Below are positions 1-7,462 of a stretch of DNA of 22,289 bases, piece by piece; positions within the stretch are counted from its first letter, which is position 1, and the number at the start of each line of letters is the position of its first letter. Source of the stretch: Helicobacteraceae bacterium (GTDB lineage: Bacteria > Campylobacterota > Campylobacteria > Campylobacterales > Sulfurimonadaceae); NCBI GenBank assembly GCA_027068615.1, contig JAMOQV010000189.1, positions 1 to 22,289 of the forward strand. The letters are read 5' to 3'. Position numbers and translations under genes: made by a program. The notes beneath the pieces are model-generated. The model was not told the origin of the DNA and did no database searches. It saw only the letters and a program-made list of their open reading frames with translations.

Positions 1-2005
1 CTTCTGTAAGTTGTCCACCCTCTTCATATCCAACATACCCAGGGGCTGCACCAACTAAACGAGAAACTGCATGTTTTTCCATATACTCACTCATATCTAT
101 TCTTATCATAGCATCTTCACTATCAAATAAGAACTTCGCTAGAGTTTTTGCAGTTTGTGTTTTACCCACACCCGTTGGTCCTAAAAATAAGAAACTACCT
201 ATTGGTGAGTTAGAACTTGAAAGTCCTGCTTTATTTCTTTTTATAGCACGAGCTACTGCATGAGTTGCTTTTTCTTGCCCTACTACATCTTTGTTTAACT
301 CTGCTTCAACATTTAAGATTTTTTCTTTTTCACTCTCAAGCATTTTATTTACTGGGATGTTTGTCCATCTTGAGATGATACTAGCGATTGACTCTTCATC
401 AACACTGTTTTTAAGTAGTGTTCCACTTTTTTGCATCTCATCCCATTTCTCATTTAGCTGTTTTTCTTCCTCTATAAGTTTTGGAATCTCACCGTACTCT
501 ATCTCTGCTGCACGGTTAAACTCTGACTTACTTTTAGCTAGATTTGCTTCTCTTTTTTTAGCTTCTATCTCATTTTTAATACTAGAGATTCTCTCAAATA
601 CTGTTTTTTCACTCTCAAACTGAGACTCTAGTTTTTGTATCTCTTCATTTACATCTGCTAACTCTTTTAAAATCTCTTCAAGTCTTTTTTTATTAGCTGG
701 TGTATCTTCCATTTTAAGTGCTTCTTGTTCTACTAAAAGCTCTGATTTTCTTCTTTTTGCACTACTTAGTACATTTGGTTCAGACTCTATTTGCATCTTT
801 AACTCTGCTGCTGCTTCATCTATAAGGTCTATCGCTTTATCTGGTAAAAATCTATCTGCTATATATCTATCCGATAATTTCGCAGCAGCTACCAATGCAC
901 TATCTACTATGGTAACATTGTGATGAGTCTCAAGTCTCTCTTTTATACCTCTTAAAATCTGTAAAGATTGATTTACAGTTGGCTCATCAAGATTTATCGG
1001 TAAAAATCTTCTTTGAAGTGCTGCATCTTTTTCAAAGTATTTTCTATACTCTTTTAGAGTTGTAGCACCGATAGTGTGCAGTTCTCCCCTTGCAAGTGCT
1101 GGTTTTAAGATATTTGCAGCATCCATACTACCCTCAGATGCTCCAGCACCAACTATGGTGTGAATCTCATCTATAAAAAGGATGATATTTCCACTTTGTT
1201 TTACCTCATCTATAACAGCTTTTAATCTGTCTTCAAACTCTCCACGGTATTTTGCACCTGCTATTAATGCACTCATATCTAGTGCAATTAGTCTTTTGTT
1301 TTTAAGTGAAGTTGGAACATCCCCACTTTGAATTCTTTGAGCAAGACCCTCAACAAGTGCTGTTTTACCAACCCCTGGTTCACCTAAAAGCATTGGGTTG
1401 TTTTTTGTTTTACGGATTAGAATTTGCATCATTCTTGTTATCTCTTCATCACGACCGATTACAGGTGAAAGGTTACCCTCTGCTGCTTGAAGAGTTAAAT
1501 CAATACCAAACTTTTCTAAAGATTCTAAAGTCTCATCGCCAGATTGAGAGTCTATCGTAGCTCCACCACGAGATTCTTCAAGGTTTTTAGCTAGAGTCAT
1601 CACATCTACATATTTTTTAAGTAAGCTACTAAATGGTTCAGTATTTAGATTTGCTAATATATAAGTATCTACTGCTAAAAAGCTATCACCATTTTTAGTC
1701 ATAAAAGCTTCAGCATTTTCAAGTGATGAAACAAAATTCCTTGATAATTTTATATTTTCTTTTGTAACTGAAGATGATTTTGGTAGTTTTTCAGCCAAAC
1801 TTTTTACTTCAAGTTCAAGTGCTGATTTATCTACATTCATCTTATTAAACATCTGATTTAGTATAGAATCAGAGTTAGTAAGCAATGCCCATAAAAAGTG
1901 TATAACTTCTACTTCGTTGTTTTTGTTATAAAGTGCTAATGATATAGAAGACTCTATGCTTTGAGTCATATTATGTGTTAGTTTTTCAAATATATTGTTT
2001 GCCAT
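1..2005 (-). CDS. clpB: ClpB disaggregase, 3' end beyond window
   Basis: Hsp100 ATPase that, with DnaK, pulls polypeptides out of cytosolic aggregates. The visible 668 codons begin MANNIFEKLTHNM. They hold the N-domain (about 1-145), the first AAA+ module with Walker A GEPGVGKT near residue 206 and Walker B ILFIDEIHT, the long charged coiled-coil middle domain (about 390-520) and the start of the second AAA+ module with GPTGVGKT near residue 607. The reading stops after GYVGYEEGGQLTE at the window edge. Full ClpB proteins are about 855-860 residues, so roughly the last 190 are outside. The ATG at 2003-2005 follows an AAGGA ribosome site. The gene has its own promoter and a heat-shock-type operator (separate entries), and hairpins separate it from the upstream nosL-like gene. 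No frameshift is seen. Confidence 0.97.
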   Translation of the reverse strand, partial: MANNIFEKLTHNMTQSIESSISLALYNKNNEVEVIHFLWALLTNSDSILNQMFNKMNVDKSALELEVKSLAEKLPKSSSVTKENIKLSRNFVSSLENAEAFMTKNGDSFLAVDTYILANLNTEPFSSLLKKYVDVMTLAKNLEESRGGATIDSQSGDETLESLEKFGIDLTLQAAEGNLSPVIGRDEEITRMMQILIRKTKNNPMLLGEPGVGKTALVEGLAQRIQSGDVPTSLKNKRLIALDMSALIAGAKYRGEFEDRLKAVIDEVKQSGNIILFIDEIHTIVGAGASEGSMDAANILKPALARGELHTIGATTLKEYRKYFEKDAALQRRFLPINLDEPTVNQSLQILRGIKERLETHHNVTIVDSALVAAAKLSDRYIADRFLPDKAIDLIDEAAAELKMQIESEPNVLSSAKRRKSELLVEQEALKMEDTPANKKRLEEILKELADVNEEIQKLESQFESEKTVFERISSIKNEIEAKKREANLAKSKSEFNRAAEIEYGEIPKLIEEEKQLNEKWDEMQKSGTLLKNSVDEESIASIISRWTNIPVNKMLESEKEKILNVEAELNKDVVGQEKATHAVARAIKRNKAGLSSSNSPIGSFLFLGPTGVGKTQTAKTLAKFLFDSEDAMIRIDMSEYMEKHAVSRLVGAAPGYVGYEEGGQLTE

Positions 2006-2034
2006 AATGCATCCTTTTGTTTTTAATTGATGAC

Positions 2035-2064
2035 ATTATAGCAAGTTGAGTGTATCTTTGTCAA
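2035..2064 (-). promoter_or_regulatory. sigma-70 promoter of clpB
   Basis: On the minus strand a perfect -35 TTGACA (2059-2064) and a perfect -10 TATAAT (2035-2040) are separated by 18 bp. The clpB ATG lies 30 nt downstream of the -10 box behind AAGGA. Two consensus hexamers are unusual for this group, where -35 boxes are usually poor, and suggest a strong promoter that is held down by a repressor. Confidence 0.85.
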
Positions 2065-2065
2065 G
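2045..2065 (-). promoter_or_regulatory. HAIR-like HspR operator over clpB promoter
   Basis: Read on the plus strand, GTTGAGT and TGTCAAG are separated by exactly 7 nt. The HAIR element bound by HspR is known as CTTGAGT-N7-ACTCAAG, so the arms match 6/7 and 5/7 with the right spacing. The site covers the whole -35 hexamer and most of the spacer of the clpB promoter, where a repressor would block polymerase. HspR control of chaperone genes is established in Campylobacter and Helicobacter; its use here is inferred. No hspR gene is in the window. Confidence 0.6.
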
Positions 2066-2112
2066 TCTTTTTAGTCTATCTTTCTTATCTTAATCAAATA
2101 ACAATAAAATAA

Positions 2113-2149
2113 AACATTAATATAGCCAGAGTTATAGGCTTTTAATGTT
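2113..2149 (-). terminator. probable terminator between nosL-like gene and clpB
   Basis: AACATTAA (2113-2120) pairs with TTAATGTT (2142-2149), and an inner AGCC (2124-2127) pairs with GGCT (2137-2140), leaving a 9-nt loop and a small asymmetric internal loop. On the minus strand the hairpin is followed by a T-rich run (2112 down to about 2090), as expected for an intrinsic terminator protecting the clpB promoter from read-through. Confidence 0.55.
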
Positions 2150-2192
2150 AAAAAAATTAAAATAAAAAAAGTTTATTTTGAAAATATTGAAC

Positions 2193-2220
2193 AAGTAAAA
2201 AGAAAAAAATCTTTTTACTT
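2193..2220 (-). terminator. AT-rich hairpin after nosL-like gene
   Basis: A perfect 10-bp inverted repeat, AAGTAAAAAG and CTTTTTACTT, with an 8-nt loop starts 10 nt past the stop codon of the NosL-like gene. The stem is almost all A-T and the following minus-strand sequence is only partly T-rich, so termination may be weak; the second hairpin at 2113-2149 could act as backup. Confidence 0.45.
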
Positions 2221-2230
2221 TGAAGAAAAA

Positions 2231-2908
2231 TTATTGTTTATGAACTAGATACATACCAATAGCTTGAAGTTTTTTACCTTTGATATTACCACAAGATTGA
2301 GACTCTTTCAAAAATGCTTTTGCTTGAGCTGTTGAGATAAACTCTTTTGAGATTGGTTTACAAATCTTTTTATACATCATCTCACCTTTTTTTATCATCA
2401 TAGCTTGTTTCTTTTTAATTACAGCCATTTCTTTTGCATGAGATTTTTTTACAAGTTTAACTAACTCATCAAACTTCATTAGTTTTCCACCGTTTTCTTT
2501 TTGAAATTTAAGTGCTGCTTCTTTTGTTCCAAAAGCATATTTACTAACCATACTCATAGTACCAGGTTTTTTACTACCTACTACAAAATATGCATCTTTA
2601 GATGGGATAAACTTTAAAGTAGTATTATCAACAACTCTAAAGTTAGTCAAATCTCTACCATTTACAACGGCATCTTCTATCATACAAGTTATAGAACAAT
2701 ATTGGTTGTGGATATGACCATGGTCTGCTGCATGATTTGTTCTATAAAACATAGGCAAAGTCATACCACATACACTACAGTACATCTTTTCATTTCCACT
2801 TTTTACAAGTGTAGCTTTATCCAAAGGAACTGCTCTATAATTTTTTTGCATATTCATAGCATTTAAACTAACTACTATAAACAACATAGTGAAAAGTATT
2901 TTTTTCAT
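2231..2908 (-). CDS. NosL-family periplasmic copper protein with extra C-terminal domain
   Basis: Secreted protein of 225 residues. Residues 1-17 form a signal peptide (MKKILFTMLFIVVSLNA) without a lipobox. Residues about 40-150 match the NosL family: CSVCGM (C44, C47, M49), a His-rich turn (H65, H67), CSITCM (C71, C75, M76), then an AYFVVGSKKPGTM block and a KFQKENGGKLMKFDEL block. NosL proteins bind Cu(I) and serve nitrous oxide reductase maturation. No nosZ is in the window, so a general periplasmic copper-chaperone role is inferred. The tail (about 175-225) resembles a class I cytochrome c in outline (MYKKICK, final LQAIGMYLVHKQ helix) but lacks CxxCH. A GGAG site precedes the ATG. The promoter carries the same direct repeats as the copper receptor gene upstream. 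Confidence 0.8.
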   Translation of the reverse strand: MKKILFTMLFIVVSLNAMNMQKNYRAVPLDKATLVKSGNEKMYCSVCGMTLPMFYRTNHAADHGHIHNQYCSITCMIEDAVVNGRDLTNFRVVDNTTLKFIPSKDAYFVVGSKKPGTMSMVSKYAFGTKEAALKFQKENGGKLMKFDELVKLVKKSHAKEMAVIKKKQAMMIKKGEMMYKKICKPISKEFISTAQAKAFLKESQSCGNIKGKKLQAIGMYLVHKQ

Positions 2909-2933
2909 TTTATTCTCCTAAAAAATTTTTAAA

Positions 2934-2965
2934 ATTGTATCAAAAAATTGTGAAATAAATGTGAA
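2934..2965 (-). promoter_or_regulatory. promoter and direct-repeat box of nosL-like gene
   Basis: On the minus strand two 11-bp units, TTCACATTTAT (2955-2965) and TTCACAATTTT (2944-2954), lie head to tail, then 4 nt, then a -10 candidate TACAAT (2934-2939). The proximal unit is identical to that in front of the TonB-dependent receptor gene, and the 4-nt distance to the -10 is the same. OmpR/PhoB-type regulators typically bind direct repeats with 11-bp spacing over the -35 position; assignment to the response regulator at 7452-8114 is inferred. Confidence 0.6.
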
Positions 2966-2990
2966 ACATAAATTTATATTATTAAATTTA

Positions 2991-3731
2991 TTATTTTAAT
3001 CTATAAACTAACTTTACTTCAAGTTCAAAATTTTTAGAAAAAACACCTTTAGGTGGAGGCAATGGAAAAGTTTTTTTTATGGCTTTTTTAACAGATTTAT
3101 AAAATATTTTTTTTCCATCTATAATATCTATACTTACTAGTTCACCATTTGTAGATACTATAAATTTTACTTTTACAAAACCTTGAATCCCTCTTCTTAT
3201 AGCTTTTTTTGGATATTTTTTATGCAAAGTTATGGTTTGTTTTATAAGCTTATAATATTTTTGCTTTTTTAGCTCATTTTTTTTATCGTTTATACCATTT
3301 TGCTTTTTTTGTACTATTGGTTTAACTATTGGTTTTGGTTCTATTGGCTCTTTTTTAACTACTTTATCTATTTTAGATTGTTTTTTTACAACTTTTTTAA
3401 CTGGCTTTTTTTTAACTATTTTTTTATGAATTACCTTTTTTTGCTTATGTTTCTTTTTTATAACTTTTTTAACCTTTGGCTTTATAACTTTTTTAACCTT
3501 TGGCTTTATAACTTTTTTTTGTTTTGTAATCTTTTTATTTTCATTAGGTTTTAAAATCTCTTTTTTTAAAATAGTAGGCTCTACAATAGTAACTAAAGAT
3601 ACTTTTACCTTTTTTAATTGTTCTTTTTTGGCACTCACCTTTAGATGCTCTTGCAAAAAAAATATATAAAACCCTATAAAAGTGATATATAAAAATAATG
3701 TTAAGAAAAAGGACTTAAAATATCTATTCAT
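2991..3731 (-). CDS. tonB: TonB energy-transducing protein
   Basis: Inner-membrane anchored protein that couples the proton-motive force to outer-membrane receptors. There is one N-terminal membrane segment (about residues 5-25), then a very Lys/Val-rich periplasmic linker (about 35-135) with repeated KPKVKKVI units in place of the usual Pro-rich spacer. The C-terminal TonB domain has the YPKKAIRRGIQGFVKVKF and GELVSIDIIDG blocks and ends in a LVYRLK strand. I chose the ATG at 3729-3731 (246 residues); an in-frame TTG four codons upstream is the alternative, and neither has a strong ribosome site. It lies about 55 nt downstream of the copper receptor gene, so it is probably its dedicated partner. 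No exbB or exbD is present in the window. Confidence 0.9.
   Translation of the reverse strand: MNRYFKSFFLTLFLYITFIGFYIFFLQEHLKVSAKKEQLKKVKVSLVTIVEPTILKKEILKPNENKKITKQKKVIKPKVKKVIKPKVKKVIKKKHKQKKVIHKKIVKKKPVKKVVKKQSKIDKVVKKEPIEPKPIVKPIVQKKQNGINDKKNELKKQKYYKLIKQTITLHKKYPKKAIRRGIQGFVKVKFIVSTNGELVSIDIIDGKKIFYKSVKKAIKKTFPLPPPKGVFSKNFELEVKLVYRLK
3457..3516 (-). repeat. 24-bp tandem repeat inside tonB linker
   Basis: Two identical adjacent 24-bp units (3457-3480 and 3481-3504) and a partial third (3505-3516). They encode the repeated VIKPKVKK octapeptide of the TonB periplasmic linker. The unit length is a multiple of three, so slippage would change linker length without a frameshift. Confidence 0.85.
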
Positions 3732-3786
3732 GTGAGTTACCAAATATTAACAACCTGAGTTCTTGGAAGTATAAAAAACTATTTTT

Positions 3787-5907
3787 TTAAAATTTGTATT
3801 TTAAATTTGCATACATATATCTACCTGGTTCATTTAACAACATAACATCACCTGTTGTACCATCACTAAGAAGAATCAAGTCTGCATAAGTATTTGATAC
3901 AGCATAAGTTGTATCAAAAATATTATCTATACCAACTGTCATCTCAAAACTATCTCCAAACTCTTTTTTTGCTTTTAAATTTACAACATTATAACTATCT
4001 AATGCTTGTTCACCATTATCTGAGTCATAGTTATTCCAAGAGTTTGCATGTATCAACTCTATCTTAGTTGTTAAAGAATCATCAACATCATAATTAAGAG
4101 CTATATTTATCTTAAGTGGTGTTATATCTGCCAAATCTGTGTCTGTTTGATTAGTTAGTGTTGTCTCACCTGTTATTGTATTTACATTTGTACTTGTCAT
4201 AGCTTCATCTTTTTGACCTCTTTGATAAGCTACACCTAAATCTACATACATATTGTCATCAATATCATAAGAACCACTCATCTCAAAACCATAAACATAA
4301 GCATCTATATTTTCAAAAGAGTGATATGCTACTGTTGTTGGTGTTCCCATCTTTGAAAATGTTTTTGTATTACCTTTATTAAAATAAACATAATCATCTA
4401 ACATACTATAAAAAGTTTTAAATTTAAAAGAACCATTATCATACTTTTTTTCAACACCTAAGTCTATCTCTGTATTTGTTGTTTCGTCCAATGTAGGTGT
4501 ACCACTCATAACATTCACAGAACTGTTAAAGTATAATTCTCTTCCATCTGGAACACGACTAGCTCTACCTATACCTAGAAAATATCTTGTATTACTATCT
4601 GTTGTTAGTGTAGTTAAGATATTTGCATCTACAAAGTTGAAATCTCTATCTGCATAAGTTGTATTTGCTGTACTTATAATTGTATCGTTATATCTTGCAC
4701 CAACTTTTACATTTAAATTATCTATATCTTTGTTGTATTTTACAAATAAAGCATTGTTTGTAGTATCTACATCCTGAATAGAAACTCTACCCGTAAGAGA
4801 TGTCTTTGTTCCATAACCTATATATATACCATCCCAATTTCTTTTACTATAATCTAACCCAACTGTTAATAAATCTTCATTTATTTGAGTTTCGTTTATA
4901 AGTTTAAAGCCTGTCATATCTGTTGTTAGTTTACTTACAACTTCATTGTTTGAATTTTCTATACCATCTGTATTATCAGAATCACTAGATAATCTATACT
5001 TTGTACTCATAGGGTGTGTTACTTGTGAATTGTAAGCTTTAAAAGTAAGTTTTTTAGAATACTCGCTTATATCTCTGATAGTATATTTTAAATTATAAAT
5101 ATCACTATTATCATAAGATGCATCCATTTTACTGTTACCATAAAGTACATCATCACTTCTATTTGCTGTTATACTAGCTTCTAAATCTTGATTATCAGTT
5201 ACTTTTACAAATACTTTAGCCATAGCTGTTTTCTTTGTATATGCATCCATATCCATATATCTATCTTGATATTCTGGATTTTTACCTTGTGCTGTGATTG
5301 TATTTGCATTGGCTATCTGTTGAGCCATAGTGTTGCCATCACCATCTTCATACTGAGCACTATTTTCATAAGATGTACTAACTAAAACTTTTACTCTATC
5401 GTTTCCACCACTAACTTTTGCACCAACTTTTCTATAATCAAAACTTCCAACAGTTGTTTCAACTTCACCTTTAAACTCTTTTGTAGGCTCTTTTAATTTG
5501 ACTTTTACCTCACCACTTAGAGTTCCAAAGTTTTCAACATTATAAGGTCCCTCTGTTACTGTTACACTTTCTACATTTGAAGCAACTATATGTGAAGTTG
5601 GTGGATCCATTCTATTTGGACAAGCTCCACATATTTTTGAATCATCTACAGTTATAACGATATTATCTCTTTTTTGCCCTCTTAAAATTATATCATTTGC
5701 TATACCACTTCTTCTTATCATATCTATACTAGGTATCTGTTTATAAAGAGTCTCAGCTAAATCTGCACTTTTTACCTCTTCGCTACTAACATTTTCTATA
5801 ACCTTAGTATCTATAAGTTCCCCTTGAACATCAATATCACCCAAATCAGCTGCATTTACACCAATAGCAAAAGCACATATTACTGAAAGATATATTTTAC
5901 TTTTCAT
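3787..5907 (-). CDS. OprC/NosA-like TonB-dependent copper receptor
   Basis: Outer-membrane beta-barrel receptor of 706 residues from the chosen start. I prefer the ATG at 5905-5907 because GGAGAG lies just before it and it opens a clean signal peptide (MKSKIYLSVICAFAIGVNA); an ATG five codons earlier (5922) is less likely. Numbered from that upstream ATG, the plug domain is about 45-148 and includes RRSGIANDIILRG and CPNRMDPPTSH, a block typical of NosA/OprC. C101-x3-M105 and H303-x-M305 reproduce the CxxxM and HxM ligands known to bind copper in Pseudomonas OprC. An extra C98 sits next to the site. The chain ends in an aromatic beta-signal (YMYANLKYKF). The tonB gene follows directly. Copper as substrate is a strong family inference, not shown. 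Confidence 0.9.
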   Translation of the reverse strand: MKSKIYLSVICAFAIGVNAADLGDIDVQGELIDTKVIENVSSEEVKSADLAETLYKQIPSIDMIRRSGIANDIILRGQKRDNIVITVDDSKICGACPNRMDPPTSHIVASNVESVTVTEGPYNVENFGTLSGEVKVKLKEPTKEFKGEVETTVGSFDYRKVGAKVSGGNDRVKVLVSTSYENSAQYEDGDGNTMAQQIANANTITAQGKNPEYQDRYMDMDAYTKKTAMAKVFVKVTDNQDLEASITANRSDDVLYGNSKMDASYDNSDIYNLKYTIRDISEYSKKLTFKAYNSQVTHPMSTKYRLSSDSDNTDGIENSNNEVVSKLTTDMTGFKLINETQINEDLLTVGLDYSKRNWDGIYIGYGTKTSLTGRVSIQDVDTTNNALFVKYNKDIDNLNVKVGARYNDTIISTANTTYADRDFNFVDANILTTLTTDSNTRYFLGIGRASRVPDGRELYFNSSVNVMSGTPTLDETTNTEIDLGVEKKYDNGSFKFKTFYSMLDDYVYFNKGNTKTFSKMGTPTTVAYHSFENIDAYVYGFEMSGSYDIDDNMYVDLGVAYQRGQKDEAMTSTNVNTITGETTLTNQTDTDLADITPLKINIALNYDVDDSLTTKIELIHANSWNNYDSDNGEQALDSYNVVNLKAKKEFGDSFEMTVGIDNIFDTTYAVSNTYADLILLSDGTTGDVMLLNEPGRYMYANLKYKF

Positions 5908-5936
5908 ACTCTCTCCAAACATTTTATTCTAATCTT

Positions 5937-5968
5937 ATAATATAAGAAAATTGTGAAAAAATTGTGAA
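5937..5968 (-). promoter_or_regulatory. promoter and perfect direct-repeat box of copper receptor gene
   Basis: On the minus strand the 11-bp unit TTCACAATTTT occurs twice in perfect tandem (5958-5968 and 5947-5957), followed by 4 nt and a -10 candidate TATTAT (5937-5942). No -35 consensus is visible; the repeats occupy that position, as expected for an activator-dependent promoter. The arrangement matches the box upstream of the nosL-like gene. The 47-nt gap between the cytochrome gene and the annotated ORF holds the whole element. Confidence 0.65.
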
Positions 5969-5969
5969 A

Positions 5970-6293
5970 TTATCGGATGAAATGTCTAAGATTATATCTA
6001 TTGTAGTAGATGTCTATAGCTTCTTTTAATTGAGTGTCACTTAGATTTGAATCATCTTTAAAACCTGATTTTATGATAAAACTATATGGCATTATAGATT
6101 TGTTTGAAGATGGGTATTTTAAAAATCTAAAAAGAGCCTTTTTAACTCTTCTTTCGCTACTATATTTTAATGTATATTTATTCATAAAGAGTCTTAACTC
6201 CTTTTTATTTTGATGACATTTTAAACAATTTTCATCAAATATATCTCCAAATAAAATTGTAGTAAATAAAATCATAAACAATATTTTTACCAT
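5970..6293 (-). CDS. small monoheme c-type cytochrome-like protein
   Basis: A 107-residue secreted protein with a signal peptide (MVKILFMILFTTILFG) and one heme c attachment motif, C23-LK-CH27. M68 in an IMPYSF context is a plausible distal heme ligand, and a DTQLKEAIDIYYNRYN helix near the C terminus fits a class I cytochrome c fold. The start codon overlaps the end of the histidine kinase gene by 7 nt (ATGGTAA), so the two are translationally coupled. That coupling suggests a role in the sensing or redox chemistry of the metal locus, for example a periplasmic redox partner; this is inferred. I do not recognise a named family. Confidence 0.75.
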   Translation of the reverse strand: MVKILFMILFTTILFGDIFDENCLKCHQNKKELRLFMNKYTLKYSSERRVKKALFRFLKYPSSNKSIMPYSFIIKSGFKDDSNLSDTQLKEAIDIYYNRYNLRHFIR

Positions 6294-7462
6294 TTTAAAA
6301 TTACCTTTGTACCTTTATCTTTTAACGAATCTATATTTATTTTTATATTATACTCTTTTATAATGTTATAAATGATGCTATAACCTATACCAAAACCACC
6401 ATTTGTTTTATCAAACCGTTTATATCTTGTAAAAATCTCTTTAACCTCATCTTCATACATACCTATCCCAAAATCTTCTATACTAAAATGTATTTCATCT
6501 AAAGTTATAATGATTTTCGAGCCTACATTTGAGTACTTTATTGCATTTGATATAAGATTATCAAATAATCTTTCAATTTTTAGTTTATCTATAACCAAAT
6601 ATATATCATCTTTTATCTCTTTTTTAAATTCTATATGTTTGTTTGTGGCTAAGATATCAAAATACTCCAACCTTTGATAAAGTGTCTGTGAAATATTTAT
6701 ATTTTGATTGTTTGATTTTTGCTTGTTATTTAAAAGTAAAAAAGACAAATCATCATATATTGTAGAGATAGTTGTTGCTCCAATCTTTATACGGTTTATT
6801 TTTTTTAGATTTTTTTTATCTATAGTATCTAAGTTTAAAAGCTCTATATTGTTTAATATAGCACTTATAGGTGTATTTAATTCATGAGTTGTATCTTTGA
6901 TAAATCTATCTAAAAGTATTAAATTATCACTTAAAGGTTTTATCAACATCTTAGCTATAATAAACGATGTCAAAATCAAAAAAAGTATGATAAATAAAAC
7001 AACAAATACCATCTTTTTATACTTAGATTTTAACTCATAACCTTTTTGTTTTTGTATAACTAAATAAGCTGTTCCTAGATAATAAGGCTCAACTTTATAT
7101 ATAAAATATATATATTCATCTTTAGATATATATTTTTTATCTTTAAAAACTATTTTTTGTTTAAATGTTGAAAATATCATATTATAATCTATATCATATA
7201 TAGCACTTTCAAGCCCATCTATTCTAGGATAAATAACAACTTCATCAACTATAGCTTCATCAAAATCCTCTAACTTTGAGATAATATAGTTTGCTTGTGT
7301 ATTTGTTTGTTCTCTATGTAGATTAAAAATCTCTTCTTTTTGATTTTTTATATATAAGAAACTTATACTTATAACTAGTAATATTGTAGTGCTTAGATAT
7401 ATAAAAACAATATTTAGTATAGTTTTTCTAACACTTTTATTTTTTGATAGTTTAAACCACAA
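6287..7462 (-). CDS. membrane sensor histidine kinase
   Basis: Two-component sensor of 391 residues. Membrane segment 1 is about 16-38, a periplasmic sensor region about 39-150 has no recognised domain, and membrane segment 2 is about 151-173. The dimerisation/phosphoacceptor helix has H193 in HELNTPIS; the ATPase domain has an N box (NLISNAIKYS, about 302-311), DFGIGM (330-335) and GGFGIG (355-360). No clear HAMP domain separates membrane segment 2 from the kinase core. The only sensible start is a TTG at 7460-7462, which overlaps the response regulator gene by 11 nt, so translation is probably coupled to it. The signal is unknown; from the neighbouring copper genes, a periplasmic metal or redox signal is inferred. 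The sensor region has no obvious Cys or His cluster. Confidence 0.92.
   Translation of the reverse strand: MWFKLSKNKSVRKTILNIVFIYLSTTILLVISISFLYIKNQKEEIFNLHREQTNTQANYIISKLEDFDEAIVDEVVIYPRIDGLESAIYDIDYNMIFSTFKQKIVFKDKKYISKDEYIYFIYKVEPYYLGTAYLVIQKQKGYELKSKYKKMVFVVLFIILFLILTSFIIAKMLIKPLSDNLILLDRFIKDTTHELNTPISAILNNIELLNLDTIDKKNLKKINRIKIGATTISTIYDDLSFLLLNNKQKSNNQNINISQTLYQRLEYFDILATNKHIEFKKEIKDDIYLVIDKLKIERLFDNLISNAIKYSNVGSKIIITLDEIHFSIEDFGIGMYEDEVKEIFTRYKRFDKTNGGFGIGYSIIYNIIKEYNIKINIDSLKDKGTKVILKW

Noticed and set aside
291..623. Plus-strand open frame of 110 codons inside clpB
   Set aside because: Antisense shadow of the ClpB middle domain; Ser/Phe/Leu-rich with no recognisable features.
2970..2989. 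AAATTT repeats after the tonB stop as a terminator
   Set aside because: AAATTT is self-complementary and common here; no GC base pairs and no distinct U-tract, so read-through from tonB into nosL is equally likely.
3457..3516. 24-bp tandem units as a possible CRISPR or iteron array
   Set aside because: Units are directly adjacent with no spacers, lie in frame within tonB and encode a repeated octapeptide.
3380..3530. Poly-T/poly-A runs in tonB as phase-variation tracts
   Set aside because: Runs are short (up to about 8), scattered, and simply encode Lys; Campylobacterota phase variation mostly uses long poly-G tracts, none of which is present.
3300..3554. Plus-strand reading frame rich in Phe, Tyr, Leu and Trp opposite tonB
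   Set aside because: It is the antisense of the Lys-rich TonB linker; the composition follows from AAA/AAG codons read backwards, and there is no ribosome site or family pattern.
3787..5922. Receptor as an iron-siderophore transporter
   Set aside because: The CxxxM and HxM motifs and the MDPPTS block match the copper branch (NosA/OprC), and the neighbours include a NosL-type protein.
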